Assembly: GCF_002802875.1 (NCBI RefSeq)
Contig: NZ_PEBI01000002.1
Location: 13,353 to 77,352, forward strand
From: Bifidobacterium primatium
Lineage (GTDB): Bacteria > Actinomycetota > Actinomycetes > Actinomycetales > Bifidobacteriaceae
DNA length: 64,000 bases
Direction of reading: 5' to 3'
A model generated the notes under the pieces. That model had not been told where the DNA came from, made no database searches, and was given only the letters and a program-made list of their open reading frames with translations. Shown here piece by piece: positions 1-8,029 of the stretch. The position numbers and the translations under genes are program-made. Position 1 is the first letter of the stretch, and each line of letters opens with the position of its first letter.

Positions 1-138
1 CCCCCCCCCCCTATCACGCATTCGATACTAGCGAAAACCACGGGTTTGTCGTCCAATCATGACGGTGCCGCCGTATTGGGTGACAGTCCGTTCGCGGCCC
101 TGCCGACAGATGTGAACCGCGGCGCACTGGCCGCGTGA
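1..138 (+). CDS. Possible C-terminal end of an upstream gene (partial)
   Basis: A frame is open from the first base to a TGA at 136-138 and would encode about 45 residues ending ...DVNRGALAA. The first four codons lie in a run of 11 C (Pro codons). The codons after about position 45 look coding (GCC, CTG, CCG, GGC), but ATA and CTA near the start are rare for this genome. No domain can be recognised from so short a tail. It could be the end of a real upstream gene or a chance open frame. Confidence 0.25.
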   Translation, partial: PPPPITHSILAKTTGLSSNHDGAAVLGDSPFAALPTDVNRGALAA

Positions 139-264
139 CATCCAGCTTGCATCCAGCAAGCTTCCAAGAATCTCCACCGGGGTTGAAAGCCGGTCTTTCG
201 CTACATCGAAGGCCCCCTTATGGCAAGGGCGGTTTCATGGAATCATCCGAACGAAAGGATGATC

Positions 265-1881
265 ATGAAAGCGCAAAGACCGGCACATCTCCGTGCGCCG
301 GAGACCATGGGCTCCGGGGCGCACCCGCAGCGCATAGTCGCGACCAAAAAACTCGTGGCCATCGTCGCCGCGGTATCGCTCGCCGGAGGATTCGCCGCCG
401 GAACGGGTGGCGTACTCGCGGCACGACACTTCGGATACGGCGTCGGATCCTCCGCCATGGGCGCGCCTCCGGGCGCAGGCGGCGCGAACACCATGAGCTA
501 CGACTACACCGGCTCATATTCCGCCACGCTCACCGCCGACGGCAAGACCGCCACGGCAAACGGCAAGACGCTGACCGCAACCAAGACCGACCGGAACGTG
601 GCATTGGCGCAGAACGGCGGCACGCTCACCCTCACCGACGCCACATTGAACAAGTCCGGTGACGGCACGAACGACGACAACGACAACTTCTACGGCACGA
701 ACTCCATCGTGCTCACGGTCGGTGAGAAATCCAAATCCATCATCAGCGGCAGCAATCTGACCGCCACAAGCTCCGGTTCGAACGGCGTCTTCGCAACCGA
801 CTCCGGCACGGCTCTCGTCAACGACACCACCATCACCACATCGGCCGACAACTCCCGCGGCCTCGACGCCACCTACGGCGGCACGATTGTGGCGAGCAGC
901 ATCACGGCCACCACGTCGGGCGACCACAGCGCGACCGTGGCCACCGACCGCGGTGGCGGGAGCGTATCCGTCACCGACTCGACCCTGAAAACCTCCGGCT
1001 CCGGCTCGCCATTGCTCTACTCCACCGGAGACGTGCAGGCGAGCGGTGTGAAAGGCGTGGCGACCGGCAGCCAGATCGCCGGCATGGAAGGCCTCAACAC
1101 CATACTCATCAACGACTCCACGCTCGAAAGCACCATCACGTCGAAAACCGCCTCCGATCCCGTGGCGAACGGCGTGATCATCTACCAAAGCACATCGGGC
1201 GACGCCGAAGCCAGCACCGGCGAACACGCCACGTTCCAGGCCAAGGACTCCACGCTGAAATCGGCCATCGAATCCGGATCGATGTTCTACTTCACCAACA
1301 CCACGGCCGACGTGGTGCTCAGCAACACCACGCTGGACTTCGACTCCTCCAAGGCGGCGCTCATCACCGCCGCCGGCAACGACTCGAACAACTGGGGACA
1401 GGCCGGCTCCAACGGCGCCACGGTGAACTTCACCGGCCGTGGGCAGAAGCTCTCCGGCGACGTGAAAGCCGACACCATCTCCACTGTGAACCTGTACCTG
1501 CTGGACGGATCCTCGTGGAGCGGTTCGGCGACGATAACGAAGAACTCGGCCGCCTCCGATTCGAGCACCAGCGATGCGCCGATAACGGTGAACGTGGACG
1601 GCACCTCCACTTGGACGGTGACCAAGAACACTACGATATCCGCGCTCAACGTGGCCTCCGGCGGGCGCGTGGTCGATTCCGACGGCAACACCGCGACCAT
1701 CGTGGCCGGCGGCAAGACCGTGGTGCAGGGCAGCGGCAGCGTGACCGTGACGGTGACCGGCAGCTACTCCACCACCGTGAAAGCCGGCTCCGACACCGAA
1801 CTCGCGGGCGATGACGACCTCATCGACCGCAGCGCATTCGACAAGCAGTTCGGCACCTCGACCACATGGAGCATGGGGTGA
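265..1881 (+). CDS. Surface-anchored beta-helix protein, carbohydrate-binding/adhesin-like
   Basis: The product has about 538 residues. A short basic N-terminus is followed by one hydrophobic segment (about residues 28-50, VAIVAAVSLAGGFAAGTGGV), either a signal anchor or a signal peptide. The rest is rich in Thr, Ser, Asn and Gly with short repeats (TLTATKT, LTLTDATL, SVTDSTLKTSG, ILINDSTLES) spaced as in a right-handed parallel beta-helix. Such proteins are usually annotated as carbohydrate-binding or adhesin-like. There is no LPXTG motif. The ATG at 265 is chosen because AAAGG at 254-258 sits 6 nt before it; an ATG at 259 is also in frame. The next gene has a similar membrane segment, so the pair may act together at the cell surface. 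The beta-helix reading comes from the repeat pattern only; no ligand is known. Confidence 0.7.
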   Translation: MKAQRPAHLRAPETMGSGAHPQRIVATKKLVAIVAAVSLAGGFAAGTGGVLAARHFGYGVGSSAMGAPPGAGGANTMSYDYTGSYSATLTADGKTATANGKTLTATKTDRNVALAQNGGTLTLTDATLNKSGDGTNDDNDNFYGTNSIVLTVGEKSKSIISGSNLTATSSGSNGVFATDSGTALVNDTTITTSADNSRGLDATYGGTIVASSITATTSGDHSATVATDRGGGSVSVTDSTLKTSGSGSPLLYSTGDVQASGVKGVATGSQIAGMEGLNTILINDSTLESTITSKTASDPVANGVIIYQSTSGDAEASTGEHATFQAKDSTLKSAIESGSMFYFTNTTADVVLSNTTLDFDSSKAALITAAGNDSNNWGQAGSNGATVNFTGRGQKLSGDVKADTISTVNLYLLDGSSWSGSATITKNSAASDSSTSDAPITVNVDGTSTWTVTKNTTISALNVASGGRVVDSDGNTATIVAGGKTVVQGSGSVTVTVTGSYSTTVKAGSDTELAGDDDLIDRSAFDKQFGTSTTWSMG

Positions 1882-2039
1882 TATGAGGTGCTGGGCGCAG
1901 ACGTTCCGAGGAACTGGTTCGGTGGATGCAGGTCGGTGCGCGAATCGCTCGATAGGGCGACGACTTGATAATCAACGGCAACCAGTGGCACGCAATTGCA
2001 ATCAGCAACAATCAGCAACCTTGTGAAAGGACAATCATC

Positions 2040-3053
2040 ATGACTACGCAGACACTCAACTCCAGCCTCTTCGGCACCGCAACGGTCGGATGCGCCGAGC
2101 GCACCAAGTTCGTGCCCACCAATTACGGCACCGTGGCCACCAAGGGCAAGACGCTTTCGCTGAAGCACATCATGGCGTCGGTGTCGCACGGCTTCGGGGC
2201 GATTGGCGGCGATCGACGTGCGGCCGAAACCAGTGCCGCGACGTCGAATACTCGGGCGTCGGGCGCTCGGTCGGTCAACGTCCGTTCTGCGCGAAGTATC
2301 AGTAGTTCGTCGGATTCTAGCGGCGTTGGAAGCGGACGGTCCGCAGGAATCATGCTGCAGGAGGGCTACGGTTTCTCCGGTGGCAGCGGTTCCGGCTCTG
2401 ACGGCGGCTACGGTGCCGGCGGCTCGGGTTCCGGTGGTCTCGGCTCGACTGGTGGGAACGGCGGCTCCGGCTTTGGCGGCGGCAGCGGTTCGGGACCGCT
2501 TCCTTCGTACCCCGGCTCGAATGGCGGCAACGCGAACAATGGCAGTGGCGGTAACGGCAGCGGCGCTCGCGACCCACGTGGTAATGGTCATCGCAATGGC
2601 GTGAACGGTCCTGCCGGTGGCAAGGGTGCGGTCGGTGCTCGCAAGGGTCTCGGCGGCAAGACGTGGGCGCTGATCGTCGCCGTGGCATTGGTATGCGGTC
2701 TTGCGGGCGGTGCCGGCGGTGCGTTTGCGATGACGAAGATCGCTGGTGGGGCCAGCAGCCAGCAGATGCAGCAGGGGCCGGGCGGCCAGAACAGCGGTAA
2801 TGGCAACGGCAGTAACAATGGCGGAGGCATGGGCCAGCCGCCGAGCGGTGGCCAGGGCGGTCCTGGAGGACAGGGCGATTCCTCGAACGGCAGCGGTTCC
2901 TCCGGCTCTGACTCGAGCGGTTCCGGGTCGTCGGGCAACTCCGGCAATTCGAGCGGCTCGGGCTCGTCGAGCAGTGATTCCGGCTCGACCAGCGGCAGCT
3001 CGTCCTACAATCTCTCCGACAATACGGTCGGTGATGGTTCGATTACTGCCTGA
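2040..3053 (+). CDS. Gly/Ser-rich single-pass membrane protein, possibly a truncated beta-helix surface protein
   Basis: The product has about 337 residues. A 100-residue N-terminus has no recognisable domain. It is followed by a Gly/Ser/Asn-rich stretch, a single transmembrane segment (WALIVAVALVCGLAGGAGG, about residues 210-230), and an outer Gly/Ser/Gln-rich linker that stops abruptly at YNLSDNTVGDGSITA. The membrane segment resembles that of the preceding protein, where a beta-helix domain follows. Here the helix is absent, so the gene may have lost its C-terminal domain to a premature stop or deletion. The start is supported by GAAAGGA 9 nt upstream. It could also be a genuine short linker protein. 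No enzymatic motif is visible. Confidence 0.55.
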   Translation: MTTQTLNSSLFGTATVGCAERTKFVPTNYGTVATKGKTLSLKHIMASVSHGFGAIGGDRRAAETSAATSNTRASGARSVNVRSARSISSSSDSSGVGSGRSAGIMLQEGYGFSGGSGSGSDGGYGAGGSGSGGLGSTGGNGGSGFGGGSGSGPLPSYPGSNGGNANNGSGGNGSGARDPRGNGHRNGVNGPAGGKGAVGARKGLGGKTWALIVAVALVCGLAGGAGGAFAMTKIAGGASSQQMQQGPGGQNSGNGNGSNNGGGMGQPPSGGQGGPGGQGDSSNGSGSSGSDSSGSGSSGNSGNSSGSGSSSSDSGSTSGSSSYNLSDNTVGDGSITA

Positions 3054-3167
3054 TCGGTGCCGCGGTTATGGGCTGACCGATAGCATGTTCGCCGAATCAG
3101 CGGGCGTCGATGACGAATGCCGCTGACTGGGCGACTGCCTTTGTGGCATGGAACGCAATGGATATCA

Positions 3168-3474
3168 TTTCTGACGTTCCGTGCCACACGACTATGTCAT
3201 GGAGCGTCAGAAAGGTCATGCTGTGTGCTCCGCGCCACGAATTCGTGCCATGGAGCACGAGAATCCGTCTTTATGCCATTCCGTGGCAGCGTCTTCGGCG
3301 GATGGCGGAACGTCGCTTTCCATAATCGTTGAAATATCAACGTATGTAATCGCGTCCTGCCGTATGAATGACGATAGATCTGGCAGGGAAATATCCATTG
3401 CGGAAAATTTGCGTTCTCTGCCGCAAAAACGTGGCAGAGAACGCACTATCGGTGGATAAGAACATTCCCTGCCA
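3168..3474. repeat. Gene-free stretch with a cluster of inverted repeats
   Basis: The 460 bases between 3054 and 3519 hold no credible gene but contain at least four inverted repeats. They are a 9-bp stem (3168-3176 with 3205-3213); a 34-bp imperfect palindrome centred on CACGAATTCGTG (3225-3258); a perfect 12-bp stem GCGTTCTCTGCC/GGCAGAGAACGC (3411-3422 with 3433-3444); and an outer 10-bp stem TGGCAGGGAA/TTCCCTGCCA (3381-3390 with 3465-3474) enclosing it. The nested pair could serve as a transcription barrier between the convergent neighbours, though neither arm is followed by a T run. Confidence 0.6.
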
Positions 3475-3519
3475 ATGCTTTCAGTTCGTGGGATCGGTCC
3501 GCGGGCTCACGACTGGTAT

Positions 3520-4041
3520 TCAGTCGGTAAATGCGTCGGCGTACGCCTTGGCGGCGGCGTCCAGCTCCTCTTCGGTGATCGCCGACGTGTTCTGCACGAG
3601 AATCGGCTCGCGCCACGTAAGGTCCACGCGGAACGCGGTCAGCTCGAACGGGCTGAGCAGCTCCTTCATCGTGTGCTTGTATTCGCCGTCGGTCTGGTAG
3701 CGTGACGCCGGCGAGCCGGTCGTGACCACGAGCTGCAGGGTCTTGCCGTCGAGTGCGGTGCCGCCGGCGTACGCCCAGCCCGGCGTAAGCACGGTGTCCT
3801 TCCACTGCTGCAGCAGGCCCGGCGCGCTGTACCAGTAGAACGGGAACTCCAGTACCAGATGGTCGACCGACTCCACGAACGCCTGCTCGGCCGCCTTGTC
3901 AACCTTGAAATCGGGGTAGAGGGCGTATTCGTCGCGCACGGTGACGTTGCTGAGATGACGGCTTTTCAGCTCGTCGATCAGTCGGCGGTTGACTTTCGAT
4001 GCGGCATAGTTCGGATGAAACAGCAGGATTCCGGTGGACAT
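3520..4041 (-). CDS. NAD(P)H-dependent flavin oxidoreductase (MdaB/YwrO/KefF-type flavodoxin fold)
   Basis: The 173-residue product matches the family of NAD(P)H:quinone oxidoreductases (KefF, YwrO, YheR). These are cytoplasmic flavoproteins that reduce quinones by two electrons. The N-terminus ILLFHPNYAASKVNRRL is the flavin-phosphate-binding strand and loop; LEFPFYWYSAPGLLQQWKD (about residues 69-87) is the family's FPxYWxxxPxxLKxWxD signature; VVTTGSPASRY follows. Length is normal for the family. The start at 4041 is the first Met before the flavodoxin strand; an open frame continues upstream through the tRNA genes but cannot be coding there. The gene stands alone, convergent with the preceding gene and divergent from the tRNA operon. 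The physiological substrate is not predictable. Confidence 0.88.
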   Translation of the reverse strand: MSTGILLFHPNYAASKVNRRLIDELKSRHLSNVTVRDEYALYPDFKVDKAAEQAFVESVDHLVLEFPFYWYSAPGLLQQWKDTVLTPGWAYAGGTALDGKTLQLVVTTGSPASRYQTDGEYKHTMKELLSPFELTAFRVDLTWREPILVQNTSAITEEELDAAAKAYADAFTD

Positions 4042-4293
4042 GGATTTCGTTCCCTTCCATAGATTTGGTGGATGACCGGTTCCAGTGTATTGCCGGTGCA
4101 TTGCGGTTTCCGCGAGATGTCCGTGACATGTTTGCGTGTATTGACCGCGTGTCTGGGACGGAACCATGGTTGTCCGTTCGGAAGGCATCCATGATGCGTC
4201 TGCGGTGTGCTCGTGGCCTATTTGCGACACGCCCGGATTTTTATTGCAAATCCCAATGATTCCAATGCTTTTCGAGTTTTTATGATGTTTCGG

Positions 4294-4322
4294 TTGGACA
4301 AACCAAAATATCTGTGTATAGT
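4294..4322 (+). promoter_or_regulatory. Promoter of the tRNA-Gly/Val/Val/Ala operon
   Basis: TTGGAC (4294-4299) and TATAGT (4317-4322) are separated by exactly 17 bp, a good sigma-70-type promoter. The first tRNA base lies 25 nt beyond the -10 box, and the region is AT-richer than its surroundings. Confidence 0.7.
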
Positions 4323-4347
4323 AGTTACTCGTTGCTTCAAGCGACAT

Positions 4348-4420
4348 GCGGACATAGCTTAGTTGGTAAAGCGCGACCTTGCCAAGGTCGAGACCGCGGG
4401 TTCGAGTCCCGTTGTCCGCT
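4348..4420 (+). tRNA. tRNA-Gly (GCC)
   Basis: A complete 73-nt cloverleaf. The acceptor stem GCGGACA pairs with TGTCCGC, the anticodon stem-loop is CGACC-TTGCCAA-GGTCG with anticodon GCC, and the T loop is GGGTTCGAGTCCC. The CCA end is not encoded. It is the first gene of a four-tRNA operon. Confidence 0.95.
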
Positions 4421-4429
4421 CGCAGACCC

Positions 4430-4501
4430 GGGCGGTTGGCGCAGAGGTAGCGCACTTCCCTGACACGGAAGGGGTCACAAGTTCGAATCTTGTATCGCCC
4501 A
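4430..4501 (+). tRNA. tRNA-Val (GAC)
   Basis: A 72-nt cloverleaf with acceptor GGGCGGT/ATCGCCC, anticodon stem-loop CTTCC-CTGACAC-GGAAG (anticodon GAC) and T arm ACAAGTTCGAATCTTGT. It begins 9 nt after tRNA-Gly and shares its transcript. Confidence 0.95.
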
Positions 4502-4547
4502 CTGAGCCGATTCGTTCGGTGAAACCGATAGTGATATCGGGAGCGTC

Positions 4548-4620
4548 GGGTGATTGGCGCAGCGGCTAGCGCACTTCCTTCACACGGAAGGGGTCGCAGG
4601 TTCGATTCCTGCATCACCCA
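4548..4620 (+). tRNA. tRNA-Val (CAC)
   Basis: A 73-nt cloverleaf with acceptor GGGTGAT/ATCACCC and anticodon stem-loop CTTCC-TTCACAC-GGAAG (anticodon CAC). It is closely similar to the preceding tRNA-Val(GAC), suggesting tandem duplication followed by anticodon change. Confidence 0.95.
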
Positions 4621-4662
4621 CGATGTGTGCAGGTCTTGCATCTGCCGCAGATAAGTAAATAC

Positions 4663-4735
4663 GGGGCTATGGCGCAGCTGGTAGCGCATCTCCATGGCAT
4701 GGAGGGGGTCGGGGGTTCGAATCCCCCTAGCTCCA
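4663..4735 (+). tRNA. tRNA-Ala (GGC)
   Basis: A 73-nt cloverleaf with acceptor GGGGCTA/TAGCTCC, anticodon loop ATGGCAT (anticodon GGC) and a strong T arm GGGGGTTCGAATCCCCC. It is the last tRNA of the operon, followed directly by an intrinsic terminator. Confidence 0.95.
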
Positions 4736-4744
4736 CGGATACAG

Positions 4745-4776
4745 TCCTCCGAAGCTTCGGCTTCGGAGGATTTTTT
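4745..4776 (+). terminator. Rho-independent terminator of the tRNA operon
   Basis: The stem TCCTCCGAAG (4745-4754) pairs perfectly with CTTCGGAGGA (4761-4770) around the loop CTTCGG, followed by six T. Confidence 0.92.
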
Positions 4777-4853
4777 GTTTACTGATTGGCTGGGCTCGCA
4801 AATCCAGTCGGACGGGTTTCTCGAGCTGTGTGGTGTACGGGGCGCGCGGGGTA

Positions 4854-5018
4854 TTTGGGATTCACTCGTTTGGCGGGGACTGAAAAGAGTGAACGAGAAT
4901 GATTCTCAAGAGAACGGAAATTCTTTGGTATGTGGCCGATCGCCATGTTCGGTAATGAGAAAAAAGACGAGCGTTTGGGATTCACTCTTTGGCGCCGTTG
5001 CGAAAGAATAAATCCCAA
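4854..5018. repeat. Short direct repeats in the gene-free stretch before the permease gene
   Basis: The 357 bases between the tRNA terminator and the permease stop contain no convincing gene. TTTGGGATTCACTC followed by TTTGGCG occurs twice, beginning at 4854 and at 4974, exactly 120 bp apart. The second copy also pairs with an inverted copy of its start (TTGGGATT 4975-4982, AATCCCAA 5011-5018). Nothing else is recognised here. Confidence 0.5.
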
Positions 5019-5133
5019 GATGCCCGATGCCCCTGCAGTGCTTGCAGCTGATTCGGTGATGCCTGCGACCGGTTTTGCAATGCCTGCGGCCGGTCTTATG
5101 GCACTCGGGCCGGTCTTGTGCCGTACGCGGCTT

Positions 5134-6618
5134 CTACGGTAGCTGCACCGGCTGCTTGGGATGGGCCTTGCGCCACCACTGCTGCACGAAATAGGCGCCG
5201 TAGCAAAGCACGATGAACACCAGCTCGGCCCCGAGCGCGAACCGCTGCTCCTTGTCGAAGAAGACCAGCAGGAACGAGGCGGTGCACAGGATGAACGCGC
5301 CCCACGAGGTCCACGGATGGCCGGGAGTCGCATACTTGAGCTCGCCGACCGTGTGGCCGGAGGCGATCCAGCGCTTGCGGAACACGATCTGGCAGTATGC
5401 GATCGCAATCCACACCACCACGGCGGAAAGGCCGGAAAGCGCCACGAGCACCAGATACACGGTCGACGCCGCCACCACCGACGACAGCAGCGCCAGCAAA
5501 CCGCCGGCCATGGCCGCGCACAGGGCCAGCATCGGCACTCCGCGGCGGTTCGTCTTGGCGAACCAGCGGGGAATCATGCCCTCGTTGCCCATCGACCACA
5601 CCATGCGCGTGGAGGCGTACAGGCCGGAGTTGGAGGCGGAGAGCACGGCCGTGAGCACCACGAAGTTCATGATGTCGGCCGCGTAGGGGATGCCCACCGA
5701 ATTGAGCACAAGCACGAACGGGCTTTCGCCCACGCCTGCCTGACGCCATGGGATCAGCGCGCTCATCACTACGATCGAGCCGATGAAGAACAGGACCAGA
5801 CGCCACAGCGTGGTGTGGATGGCCTTCGGCACCGCCACCTCCGGATTGCGGGTCTCGCCCGCCGTCACGCCGATGAGCTCGGTGCCGGAGAATGCGAAGT
5901 TCACGGTCAGAATCGTGGCGAACACGGGCATGAAGCCGTTGGGGAAGATGCCGTCCTTGAACAGGTTGTCGAACATCGGCGCATGCGTGTACCCCTTCAT
6001 CGGGATGACGCCGAAGATCGTAAGCGCGCCGATCAGAATGAACGCGCAGATCGCGAACACCTTGATGGAGGCGAACCAGAACTCCGCTTCGGCGAAGAAC
6101 CGCACGGAGAGGGCGTTCAGCGTGAAGATCAGCACGATGCACGCCGCCGACCATATCCATGTGGGCGTATGCGGGAACCATCGCTGCATCAGCAGGCCCG
6201 CGGCCGTGAACTCCGAGCCGAGCGCCACCGTCCACGTAAGCCAGTATTGGATGGCGATGACGAATCCCGTGCCGGGGCCGATGAACTTCTCCGCATACAC
6301 ATGGAACGATCCCGTCACCGGCATCGCCACCGAAAGCTCGCCCAGCGTGAGCATGACCAGGTACACGATCACCGCGCCGATCGCGTAGGCGAGGATCGTG
6401 CCGATGGGTCCGGCCTGCTGGATCGTATAGCCGGAGCTCAGAAACAGGCCGGTGCCGATGACGCCGCCCAGCGAGATCATCTGCAGATGCCGCGCCTCCA
6501 TGCCGCGTTTGAGATTCGTATGCAATGCGTGCTTTTGATGCGTACCCGGCTGCTCCCCGCCGTTCTCGTCGGCCGGGGAGCCGGTGCGCGCTGCCGTTTC
6601 GGTATCGGACTGGCTCAT
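5134..6618 (-). CDS. Amino-acid permease of the APC superfamily, LysP-like (probable lysine:H+ symporter)
   Basis: The 494-residue integral membrane protein has about 12 hydrophobic segments. It carries the AAT-family N-terminal signature [21 protein letters not shown] (about residues 43-63), the [15 protein letters not shown] segment, and the [18 protein letters not shown] segment, all closely matching E. coli LysP. Lysine is therefore the best substrate guess, with other cationic amino acids possible. The start at 6618 is supported by GAAGAGAG just upstream on the coding strand; an open frame continues further but has no better start. The N-terminal 35 residues are a hydrophilic Thr/Glu/Gly-rich tail. 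The gene is single, with no regulator next to it and no lysine riboswitch in the 120-base leader. Confidence 0.85.
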   Translation of the reverse strand: MSQSDTETAARTGSPADENGGEQPGTHQKHALHTNLKRGMEARHLQMISLGGVIGTGLFLSSGYTIQQAGPIGTILAYAIGAVIVYLVMLTLGELSVAMPVTGSFHVYAEKFIGPGTGFVIAIQYWLTWTVALGSEFTAAGLLMQRWFPHTPTWIWSAACIVLIFTLNALSVRFFAEAEFWFASIKVFAICAFILIGALTIFGVIPMKGYTHAPMFDNLFKDGIFPNGFMPVFATILTVNFAFSGTELIGVTAGETRNPEVAVPKAIHTTLWRLVLFFIGSIVVMSALIPWRQAGVGESPFVLVLNSVGIPYAADIMNFVVLTAVLSASNSGLYASTRMVWSMGNEGMIPRWFAKTNRRGVPMLALCAAMAGGLLALLSSVVAASTVYLVLVALSGLSAVVVWIAIAYCQIVFRKRWIASGHTVGELKYATPGHPWTSWGAFILCTASFLLVFFDKEQRFALGAELVFIVLCYGAYFVQQWWRKAHPKQPVQLP

Positions 6619-6725
6619 GATGCTCTCTTCAAATGCTGTAAAGTTCCGTTTTCCATTCGTTCGGCTGCCGGTAAGACAGCCCCGAACAGTATACGTTTCC
6701 AAGCCTACGAGCGTGCGTGGCAGTG

Positions 6726-6754
6726 CTGACTTGGCGCGCGTATGAGGCTAGAGT
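6726..6754 (+). promoter_or_regulatory. Candidate promoter of the DUF2510 gene
   Basis: TAGAGT (6749-6754) is a plausible -10 box, with CTGACT 17 bp upstream. The same TAGAGTGG string lies upstream of the CAAX protease gene (13662) and the Nudix gene (28017), which supports its use as a promoter element. Confidence 0.45.
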
Positions 6755-6825
6755 GGAAGGGGTTCGGTATTCGCATCGATTATCGAGAAGCAGAGTTTAG
6801 AGAAACGCGAGAAATGGAGCACAAG

Positions 6826-7758
6826 ATGCCTTCGCCGCAGGCAGGATGGTATCCCGATCCGTCGGGTGACCCGACGCAGATTCGTTGGTGGGATGGCACG
6901 CAGTGGACGCAGAACGTGATGCCGGCGCAGCATGCGGCCGCACCGGCTGCGCAGTCGGCGTCCGAGTCGACGCCGGTCGTTTCGTCCGAGGCGGCCGCGC
7001 AGTCGGATGTCGCTCAGGCGGGTGTTGCTCAGGCGGCTGCTGAACAGCCGGTCGTCGAGCAGCCGGTCGTCGAGCCGTTGTCGCAGAACGACGCGGCCGG
7101 TCAGTCGGAGGCGCCTGCAGTGCCGCTTCCGACGTATGATGCCGCGTCGACTTCGCAGCCGGAATCTTCCGCAGCGCCGGAATCCGCCGATTACCAGTCC
7201 GGATACCAGGGCTACCAGACGCCTGAATATCAGGCCGCGAATGTTCCGGGCACGAACGGTCAGGTTGCGAATGGCGGCTACCAGTCGCCCGAATACCAGG
7301 CCGGCCAGCAGTCCGGCTATCAGGGCTACCAGCAGGTGGAGCAGACGCCTGGTCAGCAGCCGGTGTATGGCGGTGCCGCAGGATATCAACAGGGCGCCTA
7401 CCAGCAGCCGGGATACCCGCAGGCTCAGCAGAACGGCTACCAGCAGCCGTATCAGACGGGTTACCAGCAGCAGGGCTATCAGCAGCAGTATGGCGCCACC
7501 GCTGCGAACGGCGCGATCTATCCGATGACCGATTCCGACCGTACGCTGCGCATGGTCGCGTTCATCCTGAACATCATCAGCATCGCGGCGACGTTCTGGC
7601 TGATCATCCCGATGGCATGGATGATTCCGATGACGATTCGCAGCTGGGGCATCTACAAGGGCACGAAGCCGAACACGATGGCGTTCGGCATCTGCACGCT
7701 GCTGTTCTGCAGCCTGATCGGTGGCATTCTGCTGCTGGTCTCGACCAAGAACGAGTGA
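6826..7758 (+). CDS. DUF2510 membrane protein with a long Gln/Tyr-rich linker
   Basis: The 310-residue protein opens with a DUF2510 motif (GWYPDPSGDPTQIRWWDGTQWT, residues 6-27), a short Trp-rich module common in actinobacterial envelope proteins. A roughly 200-residue low-complexity linker follows, first Ala/Glu/Val-rich (VAQAGVAQ, VVEQPVVEQP), then rich in YQ, GYQ and QQ repeats. Two transmembrane segments near the C-terminus (FILNIISIAATFWLIIPMAWMIP and FGICTLLFCSLIGGILLLV) flank a short loop. The ATG at 6826 is chosen because GGAG lies 6 nt upstream; an ATG at 6814 is also in frame. The function is unknown. The layout (soluble module, disordered linker, membrane pair) recurs in the DUF805 protein at 43839 and partly in the CAAX protease at 13706. 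Confidence 0.8.
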   Translation: MPSPQAGWYPDPSGDPTQIRWWDGTQWTQNVMPAQHAAAPAAQSASESTPVVSSEAAAQSDVAQAGVAQAAAEQPVVEQPVVEPLSQNDAAGQSEAPAVPLPTYDAASTSQPESSAAPESADYQSGYQGYQTPEYQAANVPGTNGQVANGGYQSPEYQAGQQSGYQGYQQVEQTPGQQPVYGGAAGYQQGAYQQPGYPQAQQNGYQQPYQTGYQQQGYQQQYGATAANGAIYPMTDSDRTLRMVAFILNIISIAATFWLIIPMAWMIPMTIRSWGIYKGTKPNTMAFGICTLLFCSLIGGILLLVSTKNE

Positions 7759-7776
7759 CGCCAGACTTCGTGTAAT

Positions 7777-7800
7777 GCCGGACGTCGCCTGACATCCGGC
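7777..7800. repeat. Hairpin downstream of the DUF2510 gene
   Basis: GCCGGACGTC (7777-7786) pairs with GACATCCGGC (7791-7800) with one mismatch and a 4-nt loop. No T run follows, so a terminator role is uncertain. Confidence 0.45.
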
Positions 7801-7856
7801 CGGCATTCCCGAATATACGGGCATATACGGGCGCAAGCCGCCGAAACCGGCAATGT

Positions 7857-7904
7857 GCGGTGCTTTATGGTCGTTTTCCGCCGGAAAAACGACCATTCGG
7901 CACC
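7857..7904. repeat. Palindromic element, copy 1 (ATGGTCGTTTT family)
   Basis: The left arm ATGGTCGTTTTCCG (7867-7880) pairs with CCGGAAAAACGACCAT (7881-7896) with one bulged base. The outer GGTGC/GCACC (7859-7863 with 7900-7904) extends the stem. The core ATGGTCGTTTT...AAAAACGACCAT and the outer GGCACCAT recur in the element at 9641-9700, so this is a dispersed repeat family and not a gene-specific terminator. The rest of the 270-base gap holds nothing recognisable. Confidence 0.75.
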
Positions 7905-8029
7905 ATACATTGCCGATGACGGGGGTTTGCGCCCGTATTGTTGCGCGATTCGGTCATGACCGCGGCATTGGCAATGGCGCGGACTAGGATATCCACGGCG
8001 AAAAAGGAGCGTGACGATAGGAGAGCGGC

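Noticed and set aside
4042-4695. Open frame on the minus strand running from the oxidoreductase start through all four tRNA genes
   Set aside because: It is a frame through tRNA genes; the oxidoreductase fold begins at 4041 and translated tRNA sequence is not protein-like.
5161-6729. A 522-codon open frame antisense to the LysP-like permease
   Set aside because: It is Arg/His-rich, mirrors the permease codon pattern and has no domain; a GC-rich shadow.
6619-6741. A lysine riboswitch upstream of the permease
   Set aside because: The leader is only about 120 bases and shows none of the conserved lysine-riboswitch helices.
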